DNA of 64,000 nucleotides from Aphanothece sp. CMT-3BRIN-NPC111 (GCA_019359765.1 JAHHGU010000002.1:62001-126000); one strand, 5' to 3'; numbered from the stretch's first letter, positions 37,501 to 48,333 are shown. Program-made: numbers and translations. Notes: generated by a model from the letters alone, not told the origin.

Positions 37501-40500
37501 GCGGAATGGAAACGGGTGATATAGAGCATATTTGTCATGCAGCTTTGTTTTTGTGCGAACATTCTTTCTTTCTTGGTGAAAATCTGGAACTAGTTGCTAG
37601 CAAGCAGAAACAGTATATTTATTTAATCCAAAATTGTAAACAAGAATATCAATTATATTACACAAAAATAAGTGGACAGGCAGTCTTAAATTTAATAAAT
37701 TCATCGAATAACCCGTGTTATCTGATTGGAGATTACTTTAACGAAGCAAAAATATTACCTCATTTCTTAGAAATAGATAATGCACTTGGTATTTTTTCTG
37801 TTTATTTTAACAAGCTATTGCTTAGTTATCTATTTAAGGATTACGAGCAGGCGATCGCTCATGCTTTAGTAGCAGAAAAGTATACTGCCTACTTACACGC
37901 AATGATGCTATGGGGCGAATACAATTTTTACTATTCTCTAGCCCTTCTTGCTCGGTATCCTAATGTTGAACTTGCCGAACAGCAACAGTACATGAATGCT
38001 GTTGCTGAGAACCAAAGAAGGATAAATTTGTGGGCTTATCATTCCCCTGCTAATTATCAACATAAGTACGATTTAGTCCAAGCAGAAATTTATAGAGTGT
38101 TGGGAGATCCTATCCAAGCAATGGAGTTTTATGACCGAGCCATAACAGGAGCAAAAACTCAAGGATATATCCAAGAAGAAGCCTTAGCTTGCGAACGCGC
38201 AGCTGAATTTTATCTAGGTTTGGGACGCGAAAAAATTGCTCAAACTTATATGAATGAAGCATATTCTGGCTATATTTGTTGGGGCGCGATCGCAAAAGTT
38301 AAAGCATTGAAGTTAGAATATCCCCAACTAATTTCTCAAATAAGAACCAATGACTTAACAATTAGTCATAATAATACAACAGCTTCAAACATTAATAGCA
38401 GTAGTTCGTCTGCTCTACTGGATATAGCTACGGTGGTGAAAGCTTCGCAAGCAATTTCTAGCGAAATTATCCTGGATAAGCTGCTAGTTAAATTAATGAA
38501 AATTATTATAGAAAATGCAGGGGCAGAAAAAGGATTATTCATTTTATCTAATAAGGGAGCATTGACTGTTGAAGTAGAGGTAGAAGTCAATAGCAAAGTG
38601 CGATCATTACAATCTATTCCGCTAGAAGGTTATCAAAATTTTCCTATAGCTATTGTGAATTATGTTGTCCGAACTCAATCTGATGTAGTTTTAAACGATG
38701 CTACCCGCGAGGGAATATTTACCGCAGAACCTTATATTACCCTTCATAGCTTAAAGTCGGTATTGTGTACGCCGATTATCAATCGAGGGCAACTTGTAGG
38801 AATTATTTATTTAGAAAATAATATAACTACAGGCGTATTTACACTTGAAAGGTTAGAAGTTTTAAAAATTCTTTCTGCTCAGGCTGCTATCTCTATTGAA
38901 AACGCTCTTCTCTATGAAATAGCTCAGGAAAATTTAGTTTTAGAGAAAGCCAAAGAAGCAGCGGAAACAGCAAACAAAGCGAAAAGCGAATTTTTGGCAA
39001 TAATGAGTCACGAAATTCGTACCCCAATGAACGGTGTGTTAGGCATGGCGGGGTTGCTTAAAGATACTCAGTTGACAACTCAACAGCAAGAGTATGTAGA
39101 AATTATCCTCTCTAGCGGTTGCTCGTTACTCGACATCATTAACGACATATTGGACTTATCTAAAATTGAGTCTGGAAAGATGGAATTAGAATCTAAACCT
39201 TTCAAGCTGGAAACTTGTCTTCAAGATGCTTTTAATTTAGTGAGATCTAAAGCTACCGAAAAAAAGTTGAATTTCAACTACTCGCTCTCAGAAAAAACGC
39301 CTTCAATTATTATGGGCGATGTGACTCGCTTGCGCCAAATTATCATAAATTTACTAAATAATGCTTTTAAATTTACCTCGTCAGGCGAGGTTGTTCTTTC
39401 TGTAACTGCCCAGCCTGAAAACACAAAGAATGCGGTTAGTAATTTAAAGCAGACCTACGAAATTTGCTTTGCCATTAAAGATACGGGAATTGGTATTCCT
39501 CCCGAACGAATAAATCGCCTATTCAAGCTGTTTAGCCAAGTGGATTCCTCCACGACTCGCGAGTATGGAGGTACGGGATTGGGTTTGGCAATTAGCAAGC
39601 ATTTGAGTGAAATGATGGGTGGCAGAATATGGGTAGAAAGCAATCCAGGGCAGGGATCTACCTTTTATTTCACGATAATCGCTCAGTCTGCCGATTTGCT
39701 CACAAGTAACCAGGATTCCTCAACATCTCTATTAAAGGAAAAGTTAGCCGAAAAATTGCCGTTAAGCATACTATTAGTGGAAGACATCGCCACGAATCAG
39801 CGGGTGATGCTACACATGTTAAAACGCATGGGCTATCGCGCCGACGTAGCTGCTAACGGACAAGAGGCGCTCGATCGCGTGCGAAGTCAATTTTATGATG
39901 TGGTATTCATGGACGTGCAGATGCCAGTTATGGATGGATTAGAAGCAACTCGTCGCATCCGTGAAGGCAGTTCTAATTCGTCCCAACCTTGGATTATCGC
40001 TATGACTGCTCGCGCCATGCAAGGCGATCGCGAAACCTGTTTCAGTGCGGGAATGAATGACTACATCAGCAAACCCTTTAAACTTGAGGCACTTTATCAA
40101 GCTTTGAGTCAATATAAAGACTTGAGTAATACAACCCTTTCTATGAAAGACGATGGACGCGAGCCGCTGACTGTGAATATAAATAAAGAAACATCTGCGC
40201 TCTTGACGGCAAAAAGCCCCGCATTGGCACCCGCTATCGATACCCAGGTAATTCAAAGTTTGAGAAACATGGCAGGCGATAAAGCTTCGGAAGTAGTCGC
40301 CAAGCTGATCGAAAACTATTTAGAAGATGTACCGCTGCTATTACAAGCTATAAATGATGCGGTTGCTCGTGAAGATGCTGAAGCACTGCGAAACTCAGCC
40401 CATGCTTTAAGGGGACTCAGTGCCACTCTGGGAGCAAATCCACTTTCTCAAGTGTGCCAAACAATCGAAACGATCGCTCGCGCTGGGGATACAATTAATG

Positions 40501-41573
40501 CCTTCAAGCTAATTCCTAAACTTGATGCTGAATCAAAGCGAGTAGAGGTAGCTTTGCAGCAACAGCATCATTTAAACGATGTTTCCACCGACAGCCATAC
40601 CGAGTTGAGTGCAAATACGTCTCGGATTCTCGTAGTTGATGATGACAATGCTGTACGGCTGGCGTTACGCTGTGCTATGGAGCAGCAAGGATATGAAGTG
40701 GTTGAAGCATCTGATGGGGAGCATTGCTTAACTATTTGCACCGAGCAACTGCCCGATATTATCCTTTTAGATGCACTGATGCCCGTGCTAGATGGCTTTA
40801 GCTGCTGCGCTCAATTACAGGCAAATTTCGGCGAACGATGCCCGCCCGTCCTGATGATTACCGCGCTTGACGATACTAAGTCAGTAGATAAGGCTTTTAA
40901 TGCGGGCGCGATTGATTATATTACCAAGCCGATTCATTGGGCGGTATTGCGACAACGAGTGCGGCGTTTGCTTTCCAGTCATTGGGCAATGACTCAATTA
41001 CGCAAAAAGATAGAGCATGAACGCCAGTTGATGCAACAGTTAGAAACGGCCAATCTAGAGTTGCAACGCATTGCCGCTGCTGATGGCTTAACTGGAGTTG
41101 CCAACCGTCGTTGCTTTGACGAATACTTGCAGCGCGAATGGCAAATAGCAGAACGAGAGCAAGCACCTTTGTATTTAATATTGTGCGATGTTGATTTTTT
41201 CAAGGCTTACAACGATACTTACGGACATCTGGCTGGCGATGAGTGCCTCAAACAAGTTGCCGATATAATTAGAAAGACTTTGAAGCGTCCTGCGGCTCTA
41301 GTTGCCCGTTATGGCGGTGAAGAATTTGCAGTCGTTCTGCCAAACACCGAGGTAAGTGAAGCGGTTCGGATTGCAGGGGAAATTTGCTCTTCTGTGAAAG
41401 CTTCTGCGATCGCTCATGCGGGTTCAAACGTTAGCAAATTTGTCACCCTCAGCTTGGGAGTAGCCAGTCTGATTCCCAGCCGCGAAACCTCAAAAGAAGC
41501 GCTGATTGAATTGGCAGATCGAGCGCTTTATCAGGCGAAACAACAAGGACGCGATCGCGTTGTCGCGATCTAG
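34518..41573 (+). CDS. 2,351-residue hybrid: pseudokinase-AAA-GAF-histidine kinase-REC-HPt-REC-GGDEF
   Basis: Ser/Thr-kinase-like domain (about 1-265) with [12 protein letters not shown] in the catalytic loop; the DFG motif is replaced by LFS (KIFLFSENQ), so phosphotransfer is doubtful. An AAA/NTPase domain (about 290-500) has Walker A GYSGIGKS and Walker [13 protein letters not shown] long helical TPR-like region runs to about 1280. Then GAF (about 1295-1450), HisKA ([11 protein letters not shown], His near 1498), HATPase (about 1590-1715), REC1 ([10 protein letters not shown]), HPt ([10 protein letters not shown], near 1960), REC2 ([11 protein letters not shown]) and an active-type GGDEF (GGEEF near 2270). 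It is the large cyanobacterial HstK-type architecture extended with a full phosphorelay that ends in c-di-GMP synthesis. No partner adjoins. Confidence 0.93.
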   Translation: MTELSEYEIIKSISQEKENKIYRVIKQQDSRTFLLKIIDNKSLDATKIEQLNQDYSKINNLQIEQVIKVLFIKALDSRIILFLEDWGEQTLHEVLISKPLNLCNFFSIAIQLARTIAKLHQNKIIHKDINSHNVLIDTQTLQAKIFLFSENQTPDNPGHIAGNLAYISPEQTGRINRRLDYRSDFYSLGVTFYEMLTGRLPYQATDPMELIHCHIAKQPVVPHQLVPQIPPVVSSLVMKLLAKAPEDRYQNANGLIADLENCLTQLQTFGSISDFPLGTQDISSQLQIPQKLYGREEEVEQLLAVFERVRQGATEIILVSGYSGIGKSVLVNEIHKPTVKAGGYFVLGKFEELKRNIPYTALIQAFSDLVRQLLTKSYQQIQTWKQKILEAVGSNGQVIINVIPQVELIIGQQPALPTLGSAESQNRFNLVFQQFIGVFTRQEHPLVIFLDDLQWADSATLKLIKLLMSDRAAGAEHHRDRQYLLLIGAYRDSEINATHPLMSAVDEIQKYGVRVNTIPLEPLNLTQINQLIADTLKCDTERTQPLAKLVLNKTNGNSFFLIQWLKAIYQEKLLFFDFNTGQWQWDIEQISDTAITDNVADFMLQRICYLDYKTQNLLKLAACLGNQFNLVTLADVYKKSILNTTSELRQAIQIGLLLPIKNAFTPDVTQLTVKYKFLHDRVQQAAYSLIPAEQKKEIYLKIGRVLLRNTSIEKRKENIFDIVNHFNYVIELISQQPERDELAYLNLIAGQKAKEETAYELALAYLKIGLELLGSDSWQSQYELTISLYLETIEAEYLNTNFERAEIISEVALVHAKTTLEKVKIYANKIKSYIAKTAFKQVLDTGMQVLQLLEVPLYKEAPQQDNIEALIDLPKMADSSQEAAMEILMLIVPIAFITKNPIGLSFVFTMLYLCRQYGNSIPGIYAYAIYGSVLCGPLADIDSGYKFCQLALKLLDKFDAKELKSKVYSILGANILHWKHHVKETINPLEQALQSGMETGDIEHICHAALFLCEHSFFLGENLELVASKQKQYIYLIQNCKQEYQLYYTKISGQAVLNLINSSNNPCYLIGDYFNEAKILPHFLEIDNALGIFSVYFNKLLLSYLFKDYEQAIAHALVAEKYTAYLHAMMLWGEYNFYYSLALLARYPNVELAEQQQYMNAVAENQRRINLWAYHSPANYQHKYDLVQAEIYRVLGDPIQAMEFYDRAITGAKTQGYIQEEALACERAAEFYLGLGREKIAQTYMNEAYSGYICWGAIAKVKALKLEYPQLISQIRTNDLTISHNNTTASNINSSSSSALLDIATVVKASQAISSEIILDKLLVKLMKIIIENAGAEKGLFILSNKGALTVEVEVEVNSKVRSLQSIPLEGYQNFPIAIVNYVVRTQSDVVLNDATREGIFTAEPYITLHSLKSVLCTPIINRGQLVGIIYLENNITTGVFTLERLEVLKILSAQAAISIENALLYEIAQENLVLEKAKEAAETANKAKSEFLAIMSHEIRTPMNGVLGMAGLLKDTQLTTQQQEYVEIILSSGCSLLDIINDILDLSKIESGKMELESKPFKLETCLQDAFNLVRSKATEKKLNFNYSLSEKTPSIIMGDVTRLRQIIINLLNNAFKFTSSGEVVLSVTAQPENTKNAVSNLKQTYEICFAIKDTGIGIPPERINRLFKLFSQVDSSTTREYGGTGLGLAISKHLSEMMGGRIWVESNPGQGSTFYFTIIAQSADLLTSNQDSSTSLLKEKLAEKLPLSILLVEDIATNQRVMLHMLKRMGYRADVAANGQEALDRVRSQFYDVVFMDVQMPVMDGLEATRRIREGSSNSSQPWIIAMTARAMQGDRETCFSAGMNDYISKPFKLEALYQALSQYKDLSNTTLSMKDDGREPLTVNINKETSALLTAKSPALAPAIDTQVIQSLRNMAGDKASEVVAKLIENYLEDVPLLLQAINDAVAREDAEALRNSAHALRGLSATLGANPLSQVCQTIETIARAGDTINAFKLIPKLDAESKRVEVALQQQHHLNDVSTDSHTELSANTSRILVVDDDNAVRLALRCAMEQQGYEVVEASDGEHCLTICTEQLPDIILLDALMPVLDGFSCCAQLQANFGERCPPVLMITALDDTKSVDKAFNAGAIDYITKPIHWAVLRQRVRRLLSSHWAMTQLRKKIEHERQLMQQLETANLELQRIAAADGLTGVANRRCFDEYLQREWQIAEREQAPLYLILCDVDFFKAYNDTYGHLAGDECLKQVADIIRKTLKRPAALVARYGGEEFAVVLPNTEVSEAVRIAGEICSSVKASAIAHAGSNVSKFVTLSLGVASLIPSRETSKEALIELADRALYQAKQQGRDRVVAI

Positions 41574-41742
41574 CGGGCTAAACTTGATAAAGCCAAAATA
41601 GAAAAAGCTTATTCTCAGTATACTGCTAATCGTTCCTTCACTATCATTAGTGATGCTTTCTTCAGCGCCAATAGCAGCTATTTCAAACCTATCAGCCCCA
41701 AAACCTGATTAATACAAATAAAGCCCTTTCCATAAGTGACAA

Positions 41743-42129
41743 TTAGGTGACGAAGGGGAACTCATAAAAAGTAATGCAAACCCCAGCCAAATCTATAACA
41801 GAAAACTCTTTTGGTCCCCAAGGTTTTGTTGATAATGGCTCGTTGGGATGAATTATCTGACCACCCTTGGCTTGAAATTCTTCGTAAAGTTGCTCAATAC
41901 CATTCACCTGAATGCGAAGAGATATTCCTTCTGATAGATGTTTATAGTCGTTTTTAACGAGAAAAATTACGGCTGAATCCCTTTCAACAATTGCCATCCT
42001 AACAGGAGTACCTTCCTTGTGGGTTGTAGTAAACCCAAGTTGTTGCTCATAGAAGGCGATCGCTTTTTCTACGTCATCACCAGCTGGAATAAGTGGGCTG
42101 ATATTTCCGAGTTGGGGAAGGTGGCTCAT
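41743..42129 (-). CDS. VOC (glyoxalase/bleomycin-resistance fold) family protein
   Basis: A 128-residue single-domain protein with the beta-alpha-beta-beta-beta repeats of the VOC superfamily. It starts ISPLIPAGDDVEKAIAFYEQQLGF and ends PWGPKEFSVIDLAGVCITFYEF. Potential metal ligands are partly present (the terminal Glu is plausible). Members act as glyoxalases, dioxygenases or drug-binding proteins; no specific reaction can be given. It stands alone, convergent with the giant kinase gene. Confidence 0.85.
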   Translation of the reverse strand: MSHLPQLGNISPLIPAGDDVEKAIAFYEQQLGFTTTHKEGTPVRMAIVERDSAVIFLVKNDYKHLSEGISLRIQVNGIEQLYEEFQAKGGQIIHPNEPLSTKPWGPKEFSVIDLAGVCITFYEFPFVT

Positions 42130-42240
42130 TTCTGGTAGCTCCCTTGTTAGTCATAGAGAATTATCTCACTTTTTCAAAAGGTAGGTGTACCAAAGCGCAC
42201 GCAGAAAGTGCGGACACCGTTGTACAAGGGATTTTTACAT

Positions 42241-42981
42241 CTAGTCAGATATTGAGTCATCAGATAAAATTGCCCTCTCCAAGTCCGCTTCTGTCAACTT
42301 TGCATCTTTCAAGTTAGCCCCACTCAAATTAGCCCTGTCCAAGTCAGCCTCTCTTAAGTCTGCTAGCAAGAGATTAGCCCCTCTAAGATCTGCCTCTCTT
42401 AAGTCAGCCTCTCTCAAGTCTGCCTTAGTTAGGTCTACCCCTCTTAGATCAGCTAGTGACAAGTTTGCCTTAGTTAAATTTGTCCTCGCCAAGCTAGCCT
42501 GACTTAAATTAGCCTTACTCAAGTTTGCTTCACCAAAATTTGCTGCCGTTAAGTCAGATCTACTTAAGTTGCTTCCACTTAAATTAGCTTGGCTCAGGTT
42601 TGCCCAACTCAGATTAACTTCACTAAGCAAGCACTGTTTGAGATTAGAACACCTCAAGTTAGCATTAGTAAAATTTCTTTGACCTGCTGCATAACGCCTA
42701 AGCAGTTCATCAGCCATCAATCTGATTAACAAAGCAGCATCTGCTCCGGTATAACACCATGAAGCACCCACCAGCTTAGCTGCTGTGTTAATAGCTACCT
42801 CGTCAGCGTTAGGCACCAGAACCCCATTACACCGATCCCATTCACCGCCGAGCATAAAGGCAATCTCAGAAGCAGCTTGTGATGAGTCGAACAAAATAAC
42901 GTTTGATGTACGCCTAGACCAGCTTTTGATACCAGTAAACTGGTTGAGTGCTAGGGAAAATATTTCTATTAAGTCTTTCAT
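42241..42981 (-). CDS. Pentapeptide-repeat protein
   Basis: The 246-residue protein has a non-repeat N-terminal domain (about 1-100; GGEWDRCNGVLVPNADEVAIN, then a helix near RLMADELLRRYAAGQ). About 26 A(D/N)LxX pentapeptides follow (for example ANLSQANLSGSNLSRSDL), predicted to form a right-handed quadrilateral beta-helix. Such proteins are very common in cyanobacteria, and some mimic DNA or act as binding scaffolds. No function can be assigned. The N-terminal domain is not one I recognise. Repeats at the DNA level (AAGTCAGCC-type units) could recombine. Confidence 0.88.
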   Translation of the reverse strand: MKDLIEIFSLALNQFTGIKSWSRRTSNVILFDSSQAASEIAFMLGGEWDRCNGVLVPNADEVAINTAAKLVGASWCYTGADAALLIRLMADELLRRYAAGQRNFTNANLRCSNLKQCLLSEVNLSWANLSQANLSGSNLSRSDLTAANFGEANLSKANLSQASLARTNLTKANLSLADLRGVDLTKADLREADLREADLRGANLLLADLREADLDRANLSGANLKDAKLTEADLERAILSDDSISD

Positions 42982-43361
42982 AAGACCTTGCCTACCATTA
43001 CTACTTTCTGGTGATATGCTGCTAAAACGAAGGCTAGGAAAATCCGCTGTAACAGCGAGTTAACGTAGAAAATTAACCTCTACCATTGTAGAGCTATTAC
43101 CTGATGAAACGTATATTTATAGAAGTCTAAATATAGGGAGACACTGGCTAATTATTGACTACCCTTTTCCAAAAAATGATTATCATCATTACCTAGCGCA
43201 TAGCTGATGGAACCCTGAGCAAGTCAGACTTGAAGTTTCCCACTGAGAACTAGTTTAAACTCTAGGAGTAGAGAGCAGGCGCTCAAATTCCTCAAAAAGC
43301 TAGAGGTAACCTGTTAAAGTTTGAGGGAAAATAATGACGATTGCGTGCGGATTCCAGACTT
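42982..43361. other. Divergent intergenic region, nothing recognised
   Basis: About 380 bases separate the pentapeptide gene (minus) and the coiled-coil membrane protein gene (plus). It should hold both promoters. No repeat or RNA is seen. Confidence 0.4.
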
Positions 43362-43916
43362 ATGCATAACAACCAACTTCAGAACGCTCCAGATAATCCT
43401 GTCCTGGATCAACCTGATACCGCTGTGACGGAAGATCCTGATTTGCTCAGTCCAGAGGAACTCCAATTGCAGCGTCTAGGAGGCCTTGCCAAAGAAGTCC
43501 ACCGTCTTTACGCTTGGTTAGGTTTGATGACTGGCTTGTCTGTTCTTTCACTCGGTCTCCTGACTGGGTTTGCCGTGTGGCTAAAGGTAGAGCAGAACCA
43601 ATTGCAAAGACAACTAGCAGCTATAAACGCCTATAAAGCAGAAACTGACCGTGTTAAAAATCTAGAGAGCCGGGTAAATGGTCTAGAAACTCAAGCGTCG
43701 CTACTGAATCAGAATGTGGGATTGCTCAATCAGCAAGTCCCTAAAGGATTAGCGACCCAAATTAAAGGTATTCAAAAGGATATATCCTCGCTTAAAACCG
43801 TTGTCCAAAACGTCGAGGCTAATGCTGTTACTCGCTCTCAGGTGGATCAAAGCATACAGAGAACGTTGAAAGAGCAAAATAAGGTAGTGAATCCTTCACC
43901 GTTACCAACAAGGTGA
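43362..43916 (+). CDS. Single-pass membrane protein with coiled-coil domain, hypothetical
   Basis: ATG 43362 is chosen over an in-frame TTG at 43341, giving 184 residues. It has an acidic N-terminus, one transmembrane helix (LYAWLGLMTGLSVLSLGLLTGF region) and a long coiled coil (VEQNQLQRQLAAINAYKAE ... LESRVNGLETQASLLNQNV). A short polar tail ends the protein. It resembles small bitopic scaffold-like proteins in cyanobacteria. No family is recognised. Confidence 0.75.
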   Translation: MHNNQLQNAPDNPVLDQPDTAVTEDPDLLSPEELQLQRLGGLAKEVHRLYAWLGLMTGLSVLSLGLLTGFAVWLKVEQNQLQRQLAAINAYKAETDRVKNLESRVNGLETQASLLNQNVGLLNQQVPKGLATQIKGIQKDISSLKTVVQNVEANAVTRSQVDQSIQRTLKEQNKVVNPSPLPTR

Positions 43917-44208
43917 AGCCAAAAAAAACCTATTTTTTCTTGCCCTCTCCTGTAATACAAAGCGTAGCCGTTGGGCAAAAAACACTTTAAGCATGACAGG
44001 AAGCCCTATCAGCAATTAAATTCTTTTATCATAAAGTAATTAAATACCCTAAAATCAGGCTGAAAAGCGCATTATCTAGAAGTATGGAAAGGGGCGCTCT
44101 ACCCTTAGCGCTGGTTTTGAGCCAGTTGCTACATAAACGCCGGATTGCGTTCGCACTGGACAAGCAGCATCTACAGGAACAGGCACAACCCCAGGAGCAG
44201 CAAGCCAA

Positions 44209-45102
44209 ATGTTTGTGATTACTCAGAATGGTAAGGCTGGTTATATTGACCAAACTGGTTCGATTGTTATTAAACCTGAGTTTGATGAGGCCATGGCGTT
44301 CGCGGAAGATAGGGCGCGAGTGAGGATTGGCCCCAAGTGGGGCTATATCGACAAGACAGGAAATATCGTCATCAAGCCCGTGTTTAATAATGCTGAGGAC
44401 TTTTCCAACGGGTTGGCACGGATATGGAGAGGCTCCAAGTGGGGCTATATCGATCCAACAGAGAATATGGTCATCAAACCCGAGTTTGAGGTTGCCAAGG
44501 ATTTTTCCGAAGGGTTAGCAGCAGTAAAGATCGAGCGTAAGTGGGGCTATATCGACAAGACAGGAAATTTCGCTATTGAGCCTCAGTTTGATGGTGCTAA
44601 CAATTTTACAAATGGGCTGGCGGCGATCGCGATCGCAAATCATTGGGGCTACATCAACAAGATGGGGAATGTTGTCATTCCAGCCCAGTTTGATGCCGCT
44701 GAGGACTTTTCCGAAGGGCTAGCAGCGGTAGATGTTGGCTCCAAGTGGGGCTATATTGACAACACAAAGAATCTTGTTATTCAACCTCAGTTTAATAGTG
44801 CTTGGAAATTCACCGAAGGGTTGGCTAAGGTGATGATTGGTGGCAAATCCGGCTATATCAACAAGATGGGGAATGTTGTCATCCCACCTCAGTTTGATGG
44901 CGCTTGGAATTTCACAAATGGGCTAGCGCGGGTGAGGATTGGCGGCAAGTGGGGCTATATCGACAAGACGGGGAATCTCGTTATCCCAGCCAACTTTACT
45001 ATGGCGTCAAACTTTACAGATGGGCTGGCATGGGTCAGCATGGGTAAAAAATCCGGCTATATCGACAAAACGGGTAATTTTATCTGGAATCCTACAACCT
45101 AA
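44209..45102 (+). CDS. WG beta-repeat protein
   Basis: The 297-residue frame consists almost entirely of about eight WG repeats, each with a WGYIDKTGNxVIxPxFDxAxxF pattern and an EGLAxV link. The family function is unknown; the repeats form beta modules. There is no signal peptide in this frame. Another reading frame starting at ATG 44084 encodes MERGALPLALVLSQLLHKRR and runs into the start region, so a single-base frameshift may have separated an N-terminal part. The convergent glgA gene lies downstream with a shared terminator. Confidence 0.85.
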   Translation: MFVITQNGKAGYIDQTGSIVIKPEFDEAMAFAEDRARVRIGPKWGYIDKTGNIVIKPVFNNAEDFSNGLARIWRGSKWGYIDPTENMVIKPEFEVAKDFSEGLAAVKIERKWGYIDKTGNFAIEPQFDGANNFTNGLAAIAIANHWGYINKMGNVVIPAQFDAAEDFSEGLAAVDVGSKWGYIDNTKNLVIQPQFNSAWKFTEGLAKVMIGGKSGYINKMGNVVIPPQFDGAWNFTNGLARVRIGGKWGYIDKTGNLVIPANFTMASNFTDGLAWVSMGKKSGYIDKTGNFIWNPTT

Positions 45103-45185
45103 GTAGTTGCCCTAGTTTCTGCCATCTGACTTTCGATAGTTATAGTTGTTTTTTTGCTGAAAAAGCGATGCCCTGGTTTAACAGA

Positions 45186-45208
45186 CGGGCAGACAAGATG
45201 TCCGCCCG
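45186..45208. terminator. Hairpin between convergent WG-repeat gene and glgA
   Basis: CGGGC-A-GACA-AGA-TGTC-C-GCCCG is a stem with one mismatch, placed between the two stop codons, with a T-rich plus-strand side. It is a likely bidirectional terminator. Confidence 0.6.
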
Positions 45209-45279
45209 GCATAGCTTGTTTTATTTAGGATTAAAGATTCAATCCCCAATCCTAAATTGCCTTGCTGATAGCTAATGTA

Positions 45280-46710
45280 TTACTCGCCTACCTTAGCCAA
45301 CTCTGGTTGTTGCTCGGCTGGAGTTGGTTCTGAGTCTGTGATGCCGTACATAGAGTTATATAACTTGACATACTCCTTGGCTGATTTATCCCAGCTAAAG
45401 TCCATTTGCATTCCTCGCTGTTGTAATTCTTGCCATTGCGGTTTATAGCGGAAGCCTTCCCAGGCACGAACCATACAGGTGTAGAGATCGAGGGGTTCAT
45501 AGCGGTCGAAGCAGTAGCCAGTACCAGCGTGGTTGAAAGGTTCGTGGTGAGAGACGGTATCGACTAAGCCACCAGTACGGCGCACAATGGGTACACAGCC
45601 GTAACGCATAGCTAGCATTTGGCTGATACCGCAAGGTTCAAAGCGGCTGGGCATGAGGAAGGCATCTGAGCCGGCGTAGATGCGTCGGGAGAGGGCGTCG
45701 TTATAAAGTAAGTAAGTTGCCATGCGACCGGGATAGCGGGATGCCATCTGCCACAATTGGGTTTCGTAGTAGCGATCGCCTGTTCCTAGCAGCACAAACT
45801 GAGCATCTGTGTAAGCCATGAAGCGGTCAAGCATTTGTAGCACCAGGTCAATGCCCTTTTGGTCTACCAGCCGCGTCACCATGCCAATGAGAAAAGCACC
45901 AGCGTTAACTTCTAAGCCCACTTCTTCTTGCAGGGCAATCTTATTGGCGCGACGTTTATCTAGGGTATCAGCGGTAAAAGTTTGAGCGATGTATTTGTCA
46001 TCCGCGGGGTTATAAACCTGGGTATCGATGCCGTTGACAATGCCAGATAACTTCCCACTGATGAAAGACAGCAAGCCTTCCAAAGTTTCGCCGTAGGCAG
46101 CCGTCTGGATCTGTTGTGCATAGGTAGGGGAAACGGTGTTAACGCGATCGGCAAACTGAACTGCGGCAGCCATTGTGTTATGCCCCTGCATATACCAGGG
46201 ACACCAGGTAATTTTATCTAAGTACCAACGCCACGGCCCTTGATAAGCGAGGTTGTGGATGGTGAAGACGGTGGTGATATCTGGGTCTTGGTTCATCCAC
46301 ACTGGAATCATGCCTGTATGCCAGTCGTGACAGTGAATAATCTGTGGCTTCCAGTAGTTCCAGCAAAACTCAGCAGCACCATTGGCAAATAAGGTGAACC
46401 GCCAATCTTCATCATCTCCAGAGTAGATGCGGCGGGGGGAGAAGGCGGGATGACCAAACAAGTACAGGGGAACATCGGTTCCAGGCAAGACGGTTTCGTA
46501 GACGGCAAAGTTCTGGAACATGGCGAAACCGTTCCATACTGGGTCTTTGGGAATCTCCATCTTGTCGGGTAACATACCGTAATAGGGCATGAATATCCGC
46601 ACATCATGCCCCATTTGTCTGAGAACTTTGGGTAAGGCACCGACGACATCCCCCATACCTCCCACCTTGGCAACTGGGGCTGCCTCTGCTGCAACAAATA
46701 GAATCCGCAT
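45280..46710 (-). CDS. glgA: Glycogen synthase (ADP-glucose type, GT5)
   Basis: The 476-residue enzyme transfers glucose from ADP-glucose to glycogen. The N-terminal [12 protein letters not shown]-glucose site, the [11 protein letters not shown] and [11 protein letters not shown] motifs and the C-terminal [33 protein letters not shown] region (seen in parts) match bacterial GlgA. Length fits the cyanobacterial forms. Many cyanobacteria carry two GlgA isoforms, and the type here cannot be settled by eye. It lies apart from glgB. Confidence 0.96.
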   Translation of the reverse strand: MRILFVAAEAAPVAKVGGMGDVVGALPKVLRQMGHDVRIFMPYYGMLPDKMEIPKDPVWNGFAMFQNFAVYETVLPGTDVPLYLFGHPAFSPRRIYSGDDEDWRFTLFANGAAEFCWNYWKPQIIHCHDWHTGMIPVWMNQDPDITTVFTIHNLAYQGPWRWYLDKITWCPWYMQGHNTMAAAVQFADRVNTVSPTYAQQIQTAAYGETLEGLLSFISGKLSGIVNGIDTQVYNPADDKYIAQTFTADTLDKRRANKIALQEEVGLEVNAGAFLIGMVTRLVDQKGIDLVLQMLDRFMAYTDAQFVLLGTGDRYYETQLWQMASRYPGRMATYLLYNDALSRRIYAGSDAFLMPSRFEPCGISQMLAMRYGCVPIVRRTGGLVDTVSHHEPFNHAGTGYCFDRYEPLDLYTCMVRAWEGFRYKPQWQELQQRGMQMDFSWDKSAKEYVKLYNSMYGITDSEPTPAEQQPELAKVGE

Positions 46711-46782
46711 CTTGATTTTTTGGTTCTCTGAAATAGTTTGTTACATAATACCGAGCATCGGTACTGTAAGAACCTCACCTAA

Positions 46783-46902
46783 ATGGAGCAAGGATGCCCA
46801 CACTGTAAAACAAGGGTACCCCCGATGTTTTCAGTGTGTGGAGGAATTGCGACCAATAAATAAATTGAGCGTAGCGAATCATTGTAGTGATAAAATTGCG
46901 AT
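46783..46902 (+). pseudogene. Possible frameshifted small zinc-ribbon gene
   Basis: ATG 46783 reads MEQGCPHCKTRVPP, then runs into a stop. Removing one C of the run at about 46819-46823 restores RCFQCVEELRPINKLSVAN, giving a C-x2-C ... C-x2-C ribbon. The intact frame would run into the start of tnpB. Either a decayed gene or chance. Confidence 0.25.
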
Positions 46903-48105
46903 ATGGAACAACATGTGTTGACAATAGTTTGCAAAATCAACCCCACGCCCGAACAAGTTGTCAAAATTGAGGCGACACTTCAGGCGTTTGCGGATGCTTG
47001 TAACTATATCAACGAAGTTGTAGACCCCAAGCTTACCCACAACGTAACGATCCAAAATCAGGTTTACCGTGAAGTAAGAGAGCGATTTGGGCTTGCAGCT
47101 AACCTTGCTATTCGTGCCATTAATCGGGTAAGTTCTAATCGCAAAACCGCGAAGCGAATGAGTAAGCCCGTTAAAAAGTTTTCCCCTACTTCCGCTGAGT
47201 ACGACGCGAGAATCTTCTCTTTTAGGGAGAAAGATTGGTCAGTGTCATTGACGCTAGTTGGTGGGAGAGAGCGGTTTTTAGTAGATGTAGGCAGCTACCA
47301 AAAGGGTAAGTTGTCAGGTTTTACACCAACGTCAGCCACCCTGGTTAAACATCAAAACGGCACTTACTCGGTCAATATCCAAGTTAAGAATGATGCGCCA
47401 AGTCCTCAAGAATCTTCATGTGTGATTGGTGTTGATTTGGGACGGCGAGATATAGCTGCTACCAGCGAGGGAGAAAGTTTTTCAGGGCAACAGGTTACGG
47501 AGATCAGAAACAGATATTCGCGAGTTAGGACATCTCTCCAGAAAAAAGCTTCAGAAGGCACAAGAGCAACCCGCCGTCGTGCGAGGCAGATTTTGCAACG
47601 GTTATCTGGTCGGGAGAGGCGCTTTCAATCGTGGGTCAACCATAATGTCAGCAAGCATATTGTAGGCAAGGCAAAACAGGTGGGGTTTTCAATTGCGATT
47701 GAAGATTTAACCGGGATTCGCGAACGGACGAATCAACAGCCCAGAAATAAGACAGAACGCAGACGTTCAAATTCTTGGGCATTTTATCAACTACGACAAT
47801 TCCTAGACTACAAAGCTTTAGATGTCGGGGTTGAGGTCAAGAAAGTTAATCCCGCTTATACTAGCCAAACTTGCCACAAGTGCCTGCATATTCATCCAGT
47901 AAAAGGAAAGTCCTACCGCAGTGGTAAGACTTTTTCGTGTGGTTATTGCGACTGGAAGGGCGATGCTGACTTAAATGGAGCCAACGTGATTAAATTGTTG
48001 GGGCTGTCAGTAAACCAGCCTGGAGGTTCGTACCCTTCGTGTGAGCTAGGCAGAAAAGTTGAGTACTTTCAACTTAGCTTATTCGATTGGGTACAGGGCT
48101 ACTAA
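46903..48105 (+). CDS. tnpB: TnpB (IS200/IS605 OrfB), RNA-guided nuclease, without a tnpA partner
   Basis: The 400-residue protein has all catalytic residues of the RuvC-like fold: D178 (GVDLGRRDIA), E268 (AIEDLTGI) and D355 (GDADLNGA), plus the zinc finger C324-x2-C327 and C346-x2-C349. TnpB proteins are RNA-guided nucleases that keep IS elements at their site. Their guide (reRNA/omegaRNA) comes from the tnpB 3' end and the flanking right end. No Y1 transposase gene adjoins, so this is a solitary tnpB that could only move in trans. The coding frame is intact. Confidence 0.95.
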   Translation: MEQHVLTIVCKINPTPEQVVKIEATLQAFADACNYINEVVDPKLTHNVTIQNQVYREVRERFGLAANLAIRAINRVSSNRKTAKRMSKPVKKFSPTSAEYDARIFSFREKDWSVSLTLVGGRERFLVDVGSYQKGKLSGFTPTSATLVKHQNGTYSVNIQVKNDAPSPQESSCVIGVDLGRRDIAATSEGESFSGQQVTEIRNRYSRVRTSLQKKASEGTRATRRRARQILQRLSGRERRFQSWVNHNVSKHIVGKAKQVGFSIAIEDLTGIRERTNQQPRNKTERRRSNSWAFYQLRQFLDYKALDVGVEVKKVNPAYTSQTCHKCLHIHPVKGKSYRSGKTFSCGYCDWKGDADLNGANVIKLLGLSVNQPGGSYPSCELGRKVEYFQLSLFDWVQGY

Positions 48106-48108
48106 AAG

Positions 48109-48143
48109 CCTACTCCATAGTCGGTACTCCGACTTGGTGTAGG
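48109..48143 (+). ncRNA. Right-end hairpin of the tnpB element, possible 3' part of its guide RNA
   Basis: CCTAC-TCCA-T-AGTCGG-TACT-CCGACT-TGG-T-GTAGG forms a long hairpin starting four bases after the tnpB stop. In characterised TnpB systems the scaffold of the guide RNA spans this region and the guide follows it. The exact end here is unknown. Confidence 0.45.
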
Positions 48144-48170
48144 TAGTTTACAGAGTAGCCCCCTCTCCCC

Positions 48171-48333
48171 GCAGGGCTGATTCATTCTCATGGTAGAAAA
48201 ATTTATCATTTGAGAAAACCAGATTTGGGGGGTCTCCCCCCGTTGGGGGACGGTCGCGTCCCCCAAGCAGAGTCCGAAAGGTTTGGTCGGTTTGATACCT
48301 TATTTTCCTTTCTAGACAGTGAATCAGCCCTGC
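48171..48333. repeat. 163-bp element with perfect 14-bp terminal inverted repeats
   Basis: The left end GCAGGGCTGATTCA (48171-48184) is the exact reverse complement of the right end TGAATCAGCCCTGC (48320-48333). The interior has the hairpin CCCCCGTTGGGGG and no coding capacity. It is a MITE-like element between tnpB and hemC. Confidence 0.7.

Noticed and set aside
41574..41708. Open frame continuing after the giant kinase TAG stop for 44 codons
   Set aside because: It stays open in the same frame, but the product matches no domain and GGDEF proteins normally end where the TAG is; chance or a remnant is more likely than read-through.
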